64,000 bases of DNA, taken from the NCBI GenBank assembly GCA_025056865.1, contig JANWVO010000002.1:62001-126000 (forward strand). Reading direction: 5' to 3'. Numbering within the stretch: the stretch's first letter is position 1; each line of letters opens with the position of its first letter. The stretch comes from Bryobacteraceae bacterium. GTDB lineage: Bacteria; Acidobacteriota; Terriglobia; Bryobacterales; Bryobacteraceae. The notes below the pieces were generated by a model that saw nothing but the letters and a program-made list of their open reading frames with translations, did not search any database and was not told the DNA's origin. The position numbers were made by a program, and so were the translations under genes. Of the stretch, positions 19,264-27,610 are shown one piece after another.

Positions 19264-21966
19264 ATGAGACAGGCAGGTCTTTTGTGGCTCCTCGTGCCGG
19301 CGGTCCTGCCCTGCGCCGCTCAGCCTCCGCTCGAACCGTTCCGCCTCCCCTGGTATGGCGCCGATCCCAACATCACGAGCTTTGCCGGCTGGAATCAGCC
19401 GATCGCCACGGATGCACCGTGGGTGGAGGTGAACGAGGAAGGGCATTACGTCCTCAACGGCCGCAGGATCCGCTTCCTCGGCGTCAACGTCACTGCTTCC
19501 GGCGCGTTTCCGGATGCAACGCGCGCGGAGGCGCACGCCGCGCGGCTGGCGCGGTTCGGTTTCAACAGCGTCCGGTTCCATCATCTGGAGGCCCCCTGGG
19601 AAAAGGGCCGGGTGCTCGTCGATTATGCCCAGGGCAATTCCCGGGAACTGTCTGCCGAGCGGCTCGATCGTCTGCACTACTTCATCGCCCGGCTGGCCGA
19701 TCAGGGCATTTACACGAACCTGAACCTCCTCGTGAGCCGGGAGTTCCAGCGCGCGGACGGGCTGGGAGAAGAAATCTCCCAGATGGAATGGAAAGACCAG
19801 CATATTCTCGGTTTTTTCAATGAAAAGGCTCTGGAATTGCACAAGGAATACGCACGGAAGCTGCTGACGGCCCCGAATCCGCACCGGGGCGGAGTGCCGC
19901 TTGCGCAGGACCCGGCTGTGGCCTTCGTCGAGATCATGAACGAAAACGGGCTGCTCCAGAAATGGTTTGAAGGCGTCACCGACACGATGCCGGAGCGCTA
20001 CCGCCGCGACCTCCAGGCGCGGTGGAACGGATGGCTGAAAAGCCGGTACACAAACACGGCCGAGATGCTGGCCGCCTGGGGCGTCGTGGACGAAGCGATG
20101 GGGCCGAACCTGCTCGCCAATGGGGACTTCTCCGCAGCTCCCGCGGGCTGGAGCACCACGTGCACATCGGTGGTCACCAGCATCTACCGCTGGAATCTGG
20201 AATGCCACCAGAACGCGCGGGCCACGGTGTCCTTCCCCGCCGACTTCAACGGCCAGCCCTCGATCCTGATCCAGATCAGCACGCCCGGCTCGGCCAACTG
20301 GCATGTGCAGCTCAACCAGCCGGGCATCGCGGTGGAGGCAGGGAAGGTTTACACGCTGTCCTTCTGGGCGAAAGCGGACTCCGCGGTGCCGCTTGGCGCG
20401 GCGCTGACGCGCGCGCACACGGACTGGGCGACCCTGGCCCCGTCCATCTCGGCGACGCTCGGCACCGCCTGGCGCAAGTACTCGATCACTTTCCAGAACA
20501 CCGTGAACGAGTCCAACGCGCGGATCAATTTCGGCGGCTTTGGTGACCGCAGGGCCCGCGTGTGGATCGCACAGGTGGAGTTCCGCACCGGCGGACAGAT
20601 CGGCACGCTGCCGGAAGGAACGAGTCTCGAGAACGGCAATGTGCCGAACGTACCCCGTGCCGGCTCCGGAGCCACGCTCCAACAACGCAGGGACTGGGTG
20701 CGGTTCGCGCTGGAAATGGAACGCAGGTATTGGGAGGAAATGCGCCGATATATCCGCGAAGACCTGGGCTACCGCGGCCTGGTATGGGCGACTATTATTT
20801 CGAACAGCCCGCCCAACACGCAGATCGCCATGGACGCCATGGATTCGCATGCCTACTGGCAGCATCCGCAGTTTCCTGCCGGCCAGGACTGGAGCCCGGA
20901 CAACTGGACCGTCACCAATGTCTCGATGGTCAACAGCCCGGCGGGATCCACCATCGACGGCATCGTGCGGCAGCGCGTGAAAGGCAAGCCGCACAATGTG
21001 ACCGAATACCAGCACTCTTCCCCGAACACGTATTCGACCGAAATGCCGCTGTTCGTCGCCGCCTACGGCGCGCTTCAGGACTGGGATGGCATCTGGTTCT
21101 TTGAATATCCGACCGGCACGGACGAATACGTGACTGGCTATTTTGACACTTCCGGCAATCCGGGAAAGCTGGCCAACTCCCTGATTGCCGCATCGATCTT
21201 CCGCCGGGGCGACGTGTCTCCGGCCAGAGAGGAATTCGTCTTCCGCTTCACTCCCGAAAAAGAGGCCGAGATCGCCGCGACGCGCGGCGGCGCGTGGAGC
21301 ATTTCCGACGGCAGCCGGCTGGGCGTGCCAGCAACCCTCGGCCTGACGTCCCGGGTAGCTCTGGCCATCGGCGCGGAGGCGGAAGGGCTGGAAGAAATAC
21401 CCGCTGCGCCCGCCGGCCCGGTGTACCGTTCCGACACCGGCGAGCTTTCCTGGAGCCTCGAGCGGTCCAGCCGTGGCGTCTTTACGGTGGACACGCCCCG
21501 CACCAAAGCCGTTGTGGGCTTCACAGATGGCCGGACGATCGATCTGGGAGGCGTCATCTTCGAACCTGCCGCCACGCGCCAGGGCTGGTCGACGATTGCG
21601 ATCACCGCGCGGGACGGCGCGTCGCTGACAGGCAAAGGAAGCGCCTGGGGCGTCATCGTCGCCACTGGCGACCACGAGAACACGGGTCAGATCTGGAAGG
21701 ATGCCCAAAGAAGCTCTGTGGGCAGGAATTGGGGCCGCGCGCCCGCACTGATTGAGGTGGTGCGCGCCACCATCACTTTGCCCGTGGCGCCCTGGCGCGT
21801 CATCGTCTGGGCGCTCGATGCCAACGGCAACCGGATGGCGGACGTCCCCGTCGAAGATGCCGACGGCAAGGCGAGATTCCGCATTGGGGAATCTGGCCCG
21901 ACGCTGTGGTACGAGATCTACATCACCGCCGACGGGTCCGGTGAGGAACCCGGAAGCCAGCCTTGA
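19264..21966 (+). CDS. Secreted GH5-like glycoside hydrolase with internal carbohydrate-binding module
   Basis: 900-residue secreted hydrolase. The ATG at 19264 gives the signal peptide MRQAGLLWLLVPAVLPCAAQ with GGGGA upstream; an earlier ATG at 19213 only adds a polar stretch. The (beta/alpha)8 barrel opens with NGRRIRFLGVNVTASG and NSVRFHHLE. Acid/base candidate is E227 in VEIMNENG; nucleophile candidate is E581 in HNVTEYQHS. Between them (about 281-443) is a CBM4/9-like beta module (NLLANGDFSAAPAGW, TLSFWAKADS, ARVWIAQVEF). A beta-sandwich follows the barrel. It lies 51 bp behind the GH106-like gene on the same strand, so co-expression is likely. Substrate unknown. Confidence 0.82.
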   Translation: MRQAGLLWLLVPAVLPCAAQPPLEPFRLPWYGADPNITSFAGWNQPIATDAPWVEVNEEGHYVLNGRRIRFLGVNVTASGAFPDATRAEAHAARLARFGFNSVRFHHLEAPWEKGRVLVDYAQGNSRELSAERLDRLHYFIARLADQGIYTNLNLLVSREFQRADGLGEEISQMEWKDQHILGFFNEKALELHKEYARKLLTAPNPHRGGVPLAQDPAVAFVEIMNENGLLQKWFEGVTDTMPERYRRDLQARWNGWLKSRYTNTAEMLAAWGVVDEAMGPNLLANGDFSAAPAGWSTTCTSVVTSIYRWNLECHQNARATVSFPADFNGQPSILIQISTPGSANWHVQLNQPGIAVEAGKVYTLSFWAKADSAVPLGAALTRAHTDWATLAPSISATLGTAWRKYSITFQNTVNESNARINFGGFGDRRARVWIAQVEFRTGGQIGTLPEGTSLENGNVPNVPRAGSGATLQQRRDWVRFALEMERRYWEEMRRYIREDLGYRGLVWATIISNSPPNTQIAMDAMDSHAYWQHPQFPAGQDWSPDNWTVTNVSMVNSPAGSTIDGIVRQRVKGKPHNVTEYQHSSPNTYSTEMPLFVAAYGALQDWDGIWFFEYPTGTDEYVTGYFDTSGNPGKLANSLIAASIFRRGDVSPAREEFVFRFTPEKEAEIAATRGGAWSISDGSRLGVPATLGLTSRVALAIGAEAEGLEEIPAAPAGPVYRSDTGELSWSLERSSRGVFTVDTPRTKAVVGFTDGRTIDLGGVIFEPAATRQGWSTIAITARDGASLTGKGSAWGVIVATGDHENTGQIWKDAQRSSVGRNWGRAPALIEVVRATITLPVAPWRVIVWALDANGNRMADVPVEDADGKARFRIGESGPTLWYEIYITADGSGEEPGSQP

Positions 21967-22472
21967 TCCCGCTGCTTTCTGCGAGAGGCGGACCTTGCTG
22001 CCGTGGATGGCGAGACCGGAAGCCAGCCGGCGCCTTTGCTGGCACAGTTCAGCAACGATGCGCCGCACGAGAAAGGAATGGAAGGTGGGTGGTGCCGTCT
22101 GATTAGCCGGGCAGGCGGGGACACAGGCGTCGATGCCCGGTTCCGCGCAGTCGATCAGGATGGCGCAGGACCGAATTGCCACAGGCGCTCGAGCGATCGT
22201 CAATATGCGCGGAGCCGCAGGCACCCCCATCATTCCAAGCGGCTTCCTGCACGCCGTCCGCAGCTGCCCGCCCGTGCACGTCCTGCCGGGCATGGCGCAT
22301 GGATCGCGGGCGGATGCACGTGCTGGCCGCAGGCATCCCGAACGTAGCGGATGACGCGCTCCTCTCCCGAAAAAAGAAGCGCCGACGGGCTCACGCCCCC
22401 TGCCCTGCTGATAAGATAGGCGCAGCGGCGCGTCCCCAGCGCTGCCGGAATTCACTGGGAGGGACATTCTTC
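21967..22472. other. 506-bp intergenic region before the aldo/keto reductase gene
   Basis: No convincing gene. The reductase frame stays open upstream to 22176, but the translation is Arg/Pro/Ser-rich and precedes a clear Tat signal, so it is not used. A TAAGAT (22412-22417) could serve as a -10 box for the reductase, without a good -35. Nothing else is visible. Confidence 0.4.
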
Positions 22473-23402
22473 ATGAACGACCATCGCAACGGTGTACACG
22501 CCCCGTCTCAGAATGGACTGAGCCGGCGCAGCTTCGCAGCGGTTCTGGGCAGTGCGGCGGTGGCGGCAGCCGGCGCCCCTGCGGCGAAGGGTTCATCCGC
22601 TCCATCCAGAGCTGCGGAGCTGGTCACGCTGGGCAAGACTGGCGTCCGGGTGACGAGACTTGCGCAGGGCACCGGCTTCAACGGCAGCGGACGCTCCAGC
22701 GAGCATACCCGGATCGGCATGAAGGCATTCACGTCGATCGTGCGGCATGACCTGGATCTGGGCGTCACCTTCATGGACACGGCGGACCTCTACGGCTCCC
22801 ACCAGTATCTGCGCCGGGCGCTCGAAGGCGTGCCCCGCGAGCGGTATTCCCTGCTGACGAAAATCTGGCCGCGCACCGAATACTGGAACGCATATTCCGG
22901 CGGAGCCAAGGCGGAAATCGACCGCTTCCGCAAGGAACTGAACACGGATTATCTGGAAATCGTGCTGCTCCACTGCATGATGAACGACCGCTGGACGCAG
23001 GAATACGCCCGCGCGATGGACGAGCTGAACGAGCTCAAGCAGAAGGGCGTCGTCAGAGCCGTGGGCGTCTCCTGCCATGATTTCGGCGCCCTGAAGGTGG
23101 CCTGCGCTTCGCCTTGGGTAGACGTAATCCTGGCCCGGATCAATCATGTCGGCAAGGCCGCTTACATGGACGCGCCCGTCGAGGAGGTGGTCCCGTTGCT
23201 GAAACAGGCGAGGGCCGCTGGCAAGGGAATCATCGGCATGAAGATTTTTGGCGCTGGGAGGATCACGAAGCCGGAGGAGCGCGACGCAAGCCTCCGGTTC
23301 GTCTTCGGCAACGGGCTGGTGGACGCGGTAACCATCGGCATGCTGAGCGAGGCGGAGGTTGATGACACGGTGAACCGGATAGAGCGCGCGTTGGCGGGCT
23401 GA
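22473..23402 (+). CDS. Tat-exported aldo/keto reductase
   Basis: 309-residue NADP-dependent aldo/keto reductase fold with a twin-arginine signal (LSRRSFAAVLGSAAVAAAGA, residues 16-35). The catalytic tetrad is complete: D102 and Y107 in MDTADLYGS, K130 in LLTKIW and H167 in VLLHCMM. GGGAGGG lies about 9 bp before the ATG. Exported reductases of this type are common in acidobacterial sugar loci; an exported enzyme would need its cofactor loaded before Tat transport. It ends 12 bp before the stop of the convergent propeller-TPR gene. Confidence 0.9.
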   Translation: MNDHRNGVHAPSQNGLSRRSFAAVLGSAAVAAAGAPAAKGSSAPSRAAELVTLGKTGVRVTRLAQGTGFNGSGRSSEHTRIGMKAFTSIVRHDLDLGVTFMDTADLYGSHQYLRRALEGVPRERYSLLTKIWPRTEYWNAYSGGAKAEIDRFRKELNTDYLEIVLLHCMMNDRWTQEYARAMDELNELKQKGVVRAVGVSCHDFGALKVACASPWVDVILARINHVGKAAYMDAPVEEVVPLLKQARAAGKGIIGMKIFGAGRITKPEERDASLRFVFGNGLVDAVTIGMLSEAEVDDTVNRIERALAG

Positions 23403-23414
23403 GGCAGACGCCCG

Positions 23415-25742
23415 TCAGCGGCCTTCCCGCCAGGGCTGGCGCCGCCGGTAGCTGCCGAGCCGCATCGAGATCTCGCACGCCAGCCCGCTCTCCGGCTGTG
23501 CCACCCGCAGGGCCTCCTCGGCCGTACGGATTGCCTCCTCGAAGCGGCGGGCCTCGGCGAGCGCAGCCGCCAGAATGTCGAGGGCGGCTGCATCCCTGCG
23601 CCCGCCGAGGGCGAGCGCCTCTTCAGCCAGCCGAACTGCTTCACGGCCGTCGCGGACAGAGCCGTCCGGGCTTGTGGCGAGGATCCAGGCGAGGTTCGCG
23701 CGCACCTCGGTGCGCCACGGCTCCGCTGCCAGAACTTCGCGCAGGAGCCTGACCGCCTCCGCGGGACGGCCCTGCACGAGCAGAACCGCGCCGAGATTGA
23801 CGCGCGCTTCCGCCGAGGAGGGCGCCACGCGCAGAGCCTGTTCAAATTCCCTCCGCGCATCTTCCCACCGCCCCCGCTGCATCAGCAGCAGCCCGAGGTT
23901 GTTGCGGGCTCCTACCAGTTCGGGATCGGCTGCCAGCGATTTCCGCAGCAGGGCCTCCGCTTCTTCCAGTTGCCCCTGCCGGAGCAGCAGGCCGCCGAGA
24001 TTGTTGTTCGCCTTTGCGTCGTCGGGCTCAAGCCGCAGCGCCTCCCGCCACGCACGCAGGGCCTCCTCCATGCGGCCCGCCTCTGTGAACTGATAGGCGA
24101 TGTCATACAGCCGGTAGAATTCCGCCGCAGGCGCCGTGATTCTTTCCAGGCCGCCTTTCCCGATATTGACAAACTCCGGGATATTGGCCGCACGGTTGGC
24201 GGCTGTTGCATTCTCGATCAGAACCGGCGGGCTGTCCATTCCGTTTTCGTCGATATGGGTCAGAAACAGTTGCGTATAAGGAGACCGGCTTTTTGAGGAG
24301 AACACCAGCCAGCGGCCATTCGGCGAGAAGCTGTGCCACGAATTCATCAGCCGCGTGTTGCAGCGCATCCGCCGCGCCTCGCCGCCCGCGGCCGGGACGA
24401 TCCACAGTTCGCCGTCGGGACGCATCAATTGTCCATTGCGGCACTTGACGAACACGATCCACCGGCCATCGGGCGAAATCTTCGGAAACGTATTGCTCAT
24501 TCCGTTGGCGGAAGCGCCCCGCACCGGCTCGGCGCGCCCGCCGGCACCGCCGCGGAAAGGGATCCGGTAGAGGTCGTAACGGATCTGGACTTCGTTGGGA
24601 TCGTTGGGAAATTCAGCCAGTTCTTTTCCTGGCGGATATGCCTCCGTGGCCGGGGCGCGGGAGAACACGAGATAGCTCCCGTCGGGGCTCCACACTGCGT
24701 TGGCGTGGACGTAGCGGGGGTCGTCGGCGCCGGGCAGCGGGCGGATCACGCCCTCAAGCCGGTCATACCAGGCCAGAATTCCCCGCGTGGGGTAGAACAC
24801 CTGAAGAAACCGGTAATCCCGGAAATTGGCAACGTAATACTGCACCTGCGTGGCCGTGACCACATAGCGCCCGTCGGGCGAAACCTGGCTCATGAAGCCG
24901 ATCCGCTTGTCCCGCTCCATCTGGTTGCGGAACTTCTTCCAGGAGATGACGTGCTCGTTGCGGATCTCCGTGCGGGGCTGCAAAGGCACGATGGCATAGA
25001 GCCCTTTGTCGTTGTGCGGCCCATCGAGGTCCATGCCGAGCGTGCGCCCGTCGGCGGAGAAGGAGTGGCAGTTGGCGCAGGTGTGGAGGTTGTCGAGCAC
25101 AACACGGCTCTCCGTTTCGTCGACATACCGAAGCCTCCACTTGACGAGGGGCAGCAGACGGGGAGCGAGGGGCTTGATCACGCCCTTCTCTGTTTCGGAC
25201 GGCATCAACGGCACGTCGCGGTAGAAGATGGGCGCACCCACAGGATCTCTGGATGTCAGGATGCGCACCGAGCCGCGGCTGACCGCTTTCCCGTCAGACG
25301 TCCCCGTGACCGTCACCGTCGCGGGGCTCTCCAGCGACCCGCGGCGGATCTCCTCCCACAGGGCCGCGTCCGGCTTCCAGGCCCAGCACGCACGCTCTTC
25401 CGGAGAGAGTTCAGGCGGCCGGTTCGTAGGCCCGGCGGCTGCGGGATCCATGGGGCCCGGCTCCGGACGCCGGGCGGCAGCCCGCACGCGCAACGGAGAG
25501 GCGCCGCTCGAGAATTCCACTTCGATTGCCCATGAATCCGCCGCCTCCGGAATCTCCTCCCACAGGAAGGTCGGCGGGGCAAAATCTGGTGGAAAGACCG
25601 TCCCTTCCTCGGGATAATGCACGCGGATCCTTCCCTTCGCCGGCGTGATCTCGGCGGTCCGGCTCCCGATGCCTGGCAACAGTCCCGCACCCAACGCCAG
25701 TGCAAGCAGCCATGCGGTTCGCGTGGCCAGCCCCACCTGCAT
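23415..25742 (-). CDS. Secreted propeller (PD40/TolB-like) protein with CxxCH motif and TPR tail
   Basis: 775-residue exported protein. N-terminal signal sequence (TAWLLALALGAGLLPGIG). Residues 215-245 hold LDNLHTCANCHSFSADGRT, a canonical c-type haem site (C222, C225, H226). A TolB/PD40-like beta-propeller follows, with repeats such as SPDGSYLVFSR, SPDGRWIVFVK and SPNGRWLVFSS. From about 545 on there are five or so TPRs (NNLGGLLLRQGQLEEAEALL, NNLGLLLMQRGRWEDARREF, NLGAVLLVQGRPAEAVRLL). Likely a periplasmic or surface scaffold; the haem suggests electron transfer or redox sensing. Divergent from the GT2 gene. Confidence 0.85.
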   Translation of the reverse strand: MQVGLATRTAWLLALALGAGLLPGIGSRTAEITPAKGRIRVHYPEEGTVFPPDFAPPTFLWEEIPEAADSWAIEVEFSSGASPLRVRAAARRPEPGPMDPAAAGPTNRPPELSPEERACWAWKPDAALWEEIRRGSLESPATVTVTGTSDGKAVSRGSVRILTSRDPVGAPIFYRDVPLMPSETEKGVIKPLAPRLLPLVKWRLRYVDETESRVVLDNLHTCANCHSFSADGRTLGMDLDGPHNDKGLYAIVPLQPRTEIRNEHVISWKKFRNQMERDKRIGFMSQVSPDGRYVVTATQVQYYVANFRDYRFLQVFYPTRGILAWYDRLEGVIRPLPGADDPRYVHANAVWSPDGSYLVFSRAPATEAYPPGKELAEFPNDPNEVQIRYDLYRIPFRGGAGGRAEPVRGASANGMSNTFPKISPDGRWIVFVKCRNGQLMRPDGELWIVPAAGGEARRMRCNTRLMNSWHSFSPNGRWLVFSSKSRSPYTQLFLTHIDENGMDSPPVLIENATAANRAANIPEFVNIGKGGLERITAPAAEFYRLYDIAYQFTEAGRMEEALRAWREALRLEPDDAKANNNLGGLLLRQGQLEEAEALLRKSLAADPELVGARNNLGLLLMQRGRWEDARREFEQALRVAPSSAEARVNLGAVLLVQGRPAEAVRLLREVLAAEPWRTEVRANLAWILATSPDGSVRDGREAVRLAEEALALGGRRDAAALDILAAALAEARRFEEAIRTAEEALRVAQPESGLACEISMRLGSYRRRQPWREGR

Positions 25743-25776
25743 CCCGGTACCAGCTTACTCCGCTTCGCCCCGTAGC

Positions 25777-25788
25777 CGGAACGTTCCG
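25777..25788. promoter_or_regulatory. 12-bp perfect palindrome in a divergent promoter region
   Basis: CGGAACGTTCCG lies in the 225-bp gap between the divergent propeller-TPR and GT2 genes, 35 bp from the former start. It could be an operator for a dimeric regulator. A 12-bp palindrome alone is weak evidence. Confidence 0.22.
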
Positions 25789-25967
25789 CGCTTCAGGATG
25801 CAGTCCGCCCATTCCGGATGAGTCCGGCACGTCGCAGCTCCGGTGCTAAGATTGGGAATTTGTGGCGGTCGGCTCCGCTCCGGCGCCCGTTGGCAGGGTT
25901 CGTAACGGGAGGCGGAAGGAAGTTCGCCCATTTCGACAGGCAGGGCGCGGTGCCCGGGATTTTTTGG

Positions 25968-26978
25968 ATGAGCCACACCCCTGACATCCGTGCCGTCCGA
26001 AAGCTGGCAGCGGCTCCGCTACTTCTCTATGGCGTGCTGGTCGCGCTGGCCGGTCTCATTCTGTTTTCGGCCGCCTCGGCTGTGGACATTGCCCTGAGAG
26101 CAGTAAAAGGCCCCTTCGTCCCGGGGTGGGTCGAAAACGTCTATCTGACAGCAGGAACCCTCGTCTGGGCGGCCATCGGTCTGTCCGCCATCGACCTCTT
26201 TGTACTCCTGCCGGTGAAGAGGCGCGAGCGCGCCGTCCGATGGAACCCTCCCGCCAACCCCGGGCTCACGGTGGCCCTGACAGCATACAACGATGAGGCC
26301 AGCATCGGCCAGGCTGTACGGGATTTCCTGTCCCACCCCGCTGTCCGCCGAGTCCTCGTCGTTGACAACAACAGCGCGGACCGGACTGCCGAAGAGGCGC
26401 GCCGCGCCGGGGCCGAAGTCGTCGTCGAGACGAAGCCCGGCTACGGACACTGCGTGTACCGCTGCCTCACCGAGGGCATCTCCCGCACGGATACCGAACT
26501 CACGCTCCTTTGCGAGGGCGACATGACCTTCCGCGCCTACGATATCGACAAGTTCCTCGCCTATATCCCGCACGCGGAAATTGTAAACGGCACCAGAATC
26601 GTCGAGCAGCTCCGCGAGCGCCGGACGCAGTTGACGACTTTCATGTACTACGGCAACTTCTTCGTTGGCAAGCTGCTCGAGGCCAAGCACATCGGCAAAG
26701 GCACATTCACCGACGTCGGCACGACGTACAAGCTCTGCCGCAACGACGCGCTGCGGCTTCTTCTCCCGCGGCTGAATCCCGCAATCAACCTGGAATTCAA
26801 CGCCCATTTCCTCGACGTGGCGCTCGCCATGGACCTGCACATCGTCGAGTGCCCGGTCACCTTCCACAACCGGGTGGGCGCCAGCAAAGGAGGGAACCGC
26901 AGCAACTGGACCGCGCTGGCGGTCGGTCTCCGCATGATCAGAGGCCTGATTTTCGGCTGGAGGGAAGCGCGCCGGTGA
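25968..26978 (+). CDS. Family 2 glycosyltransferase, membrane-anchored
   Basis: 336-residue GT2 enzyme. Start at 25968 (MSHTPDIRA) is preferred; the frame is open to 25818, but that stretch is low-complexity and Arg-rich. Two N-terminal TM helices (about 14-36 and 55-80) precede the GT-A domain: VALTAYNDEASIGQAV, VLVVDNNSADRT and LLCEGDMTF (DxD-equivalent EGD). TFTDVGTTYKLCRNDAL and IVECPVTFHNR are the acceptor-side motifs of dolichol- or undecaprenyl-phosphate sugar transferases. It overlaps the next gene as GTGA, so it likely supplies a lipid-linked sugar to the PMT-like enzyme two genes on. Confidence 0.88.
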   Translation: MSHTPDIRAVRKLAAAPLLLYGVLVALAGLILFSAASAVDIALRAVKGPFVPGWVENVYLTAGTLVWAAIGLSAIDLFVLLPVKRRERAVRWNPPANPGLTVALTAYNDEASIGQAVRDFLSHPAVRRVLVVDNNSADRTAEEARRAGAEVVVETKPGYGHCVYRCLTEGISRTDTELTLLCEGDMTFRAYDIDKFLAYIPHAEIVNGTRIVEQLRERRTQLTTFMYYGNFFVGKLLEAKHIGKGTFTDVGTTYKLCRNDALRLLLPRLNPAINLEFNAHFLDVALAMDLHIVECPVTFHNRVGASKGGNRSNWTALAVGLRMIRGLIFGWREARR

Positions 26979-27610
26979 ACTACTTTGCCACGCGTTTCCG
27001 GTACGACCCCCGGCGGGAAATTCTCTGGAAAGCGCTTTGCGACTTCTATTTTTCCCGCCTGGCTCCTCCGGACGGCCATGTGCTCGAGCTCGGGGCGGGC
27101 TATTGCCACTTCATCAACAACATCCGCGCCGCCAGAAAGACGGCCGTGGACCTCTCGGCGGATTGCGCCAGATACGCCGCGCCCGGGGTCCGTTTCCACG
27201 AAGGGAGCGTCACGGACCTGTCGTTCCTCGAGGACGGCTCCGTCGACCTTGCCTTTGCGAGCAACCTCTTCGAGCATCTCACGCAGGCCGAATTTTCCCG
27301 CTGCCTCCGGGAGCTGAAGAGGACGCTGAAGCCCTCCGGCCAGCTTGTCATTCTTCAGCCGAATTTCCGGCGGGCTTACAAAGAATATTTCGACGACTAC
27401 ACCCACATTTCGGTGTATTCAGACGTCAGCCTGTGCGATTTCCTTCAGGCAAACGGCTATCGCATTCTCGAATGCAGGCCTGGTTTTCTACCGTTTTCGA
27501 TCGTTTCCCGGCTGCCGGTCCGCCGTTCCCTGATTCTCCTTTATCTTCTTTCCCCATGGAAGCCTTTCGCCAAACAGATGCTGGTGCGTGCAGCCCCGGA
27601 GCAAAGATGA
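26975..27610 (+). CDS. SAM-dependent methyltransferase (class I)
   Basis: 211-residue class I methyltransferase starting at a GTG that overlaps the GT2 stop (GTGA). Motif I is VLELGAGYCHFINNI, motif II AVDLSADC, then VRFHEGSV and VDLAFASNLFEHLT, and LKRTLKPSGQLVILQP. Probable substrate is a sugar or lipid-linked glycan made by the neighbours; this is inferred only from context. Its stop overlaps the next start as ATGA, so three genes form one translationally coupled unit. Confidence 0.88.
   Translation: MNYFATRFRYDPRREILWKALCDFYFSRLAPPDGHVLELGAGYCHFINNIRAARKTAVDLSADCARYAAPGVRFHEGSVTDLSFLEDGSVDLAFASNLFEHLTQAEFSRCLRELKRTLKPSGQLVILQPNFRRAYKEYFDDYTHISVYSDVSLCDFLQANGYRILECRPGFLPFSIVSRLPVRRSLILLYLLSPWKPFAKQMLVRAAPEQR

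Noticed and set aside
17389-22467. 1692-codon open frame on the minus strand opposite the two glycoside hydrolase genes
   Set aside because: Antisense shadow of GC-rich codon usage. Translation is Arg/Pro/Ala-rich without domains, while the plus strand has clear signal peptides, catalytic motifs and ribosome sites.
22176-22472. N-terminal extension of the aldo/keto reductase
   Set aside because: Precedes a Tat signal with GGGAGGG ribosome site; extension is Arg/Ser/Pro-rich.
25818-25967. N-terminal extension of the GT2 gene
   Set aside because: Arg/Gly-rich stretch without motifs; TM helix arrangement fits a start at 25968.
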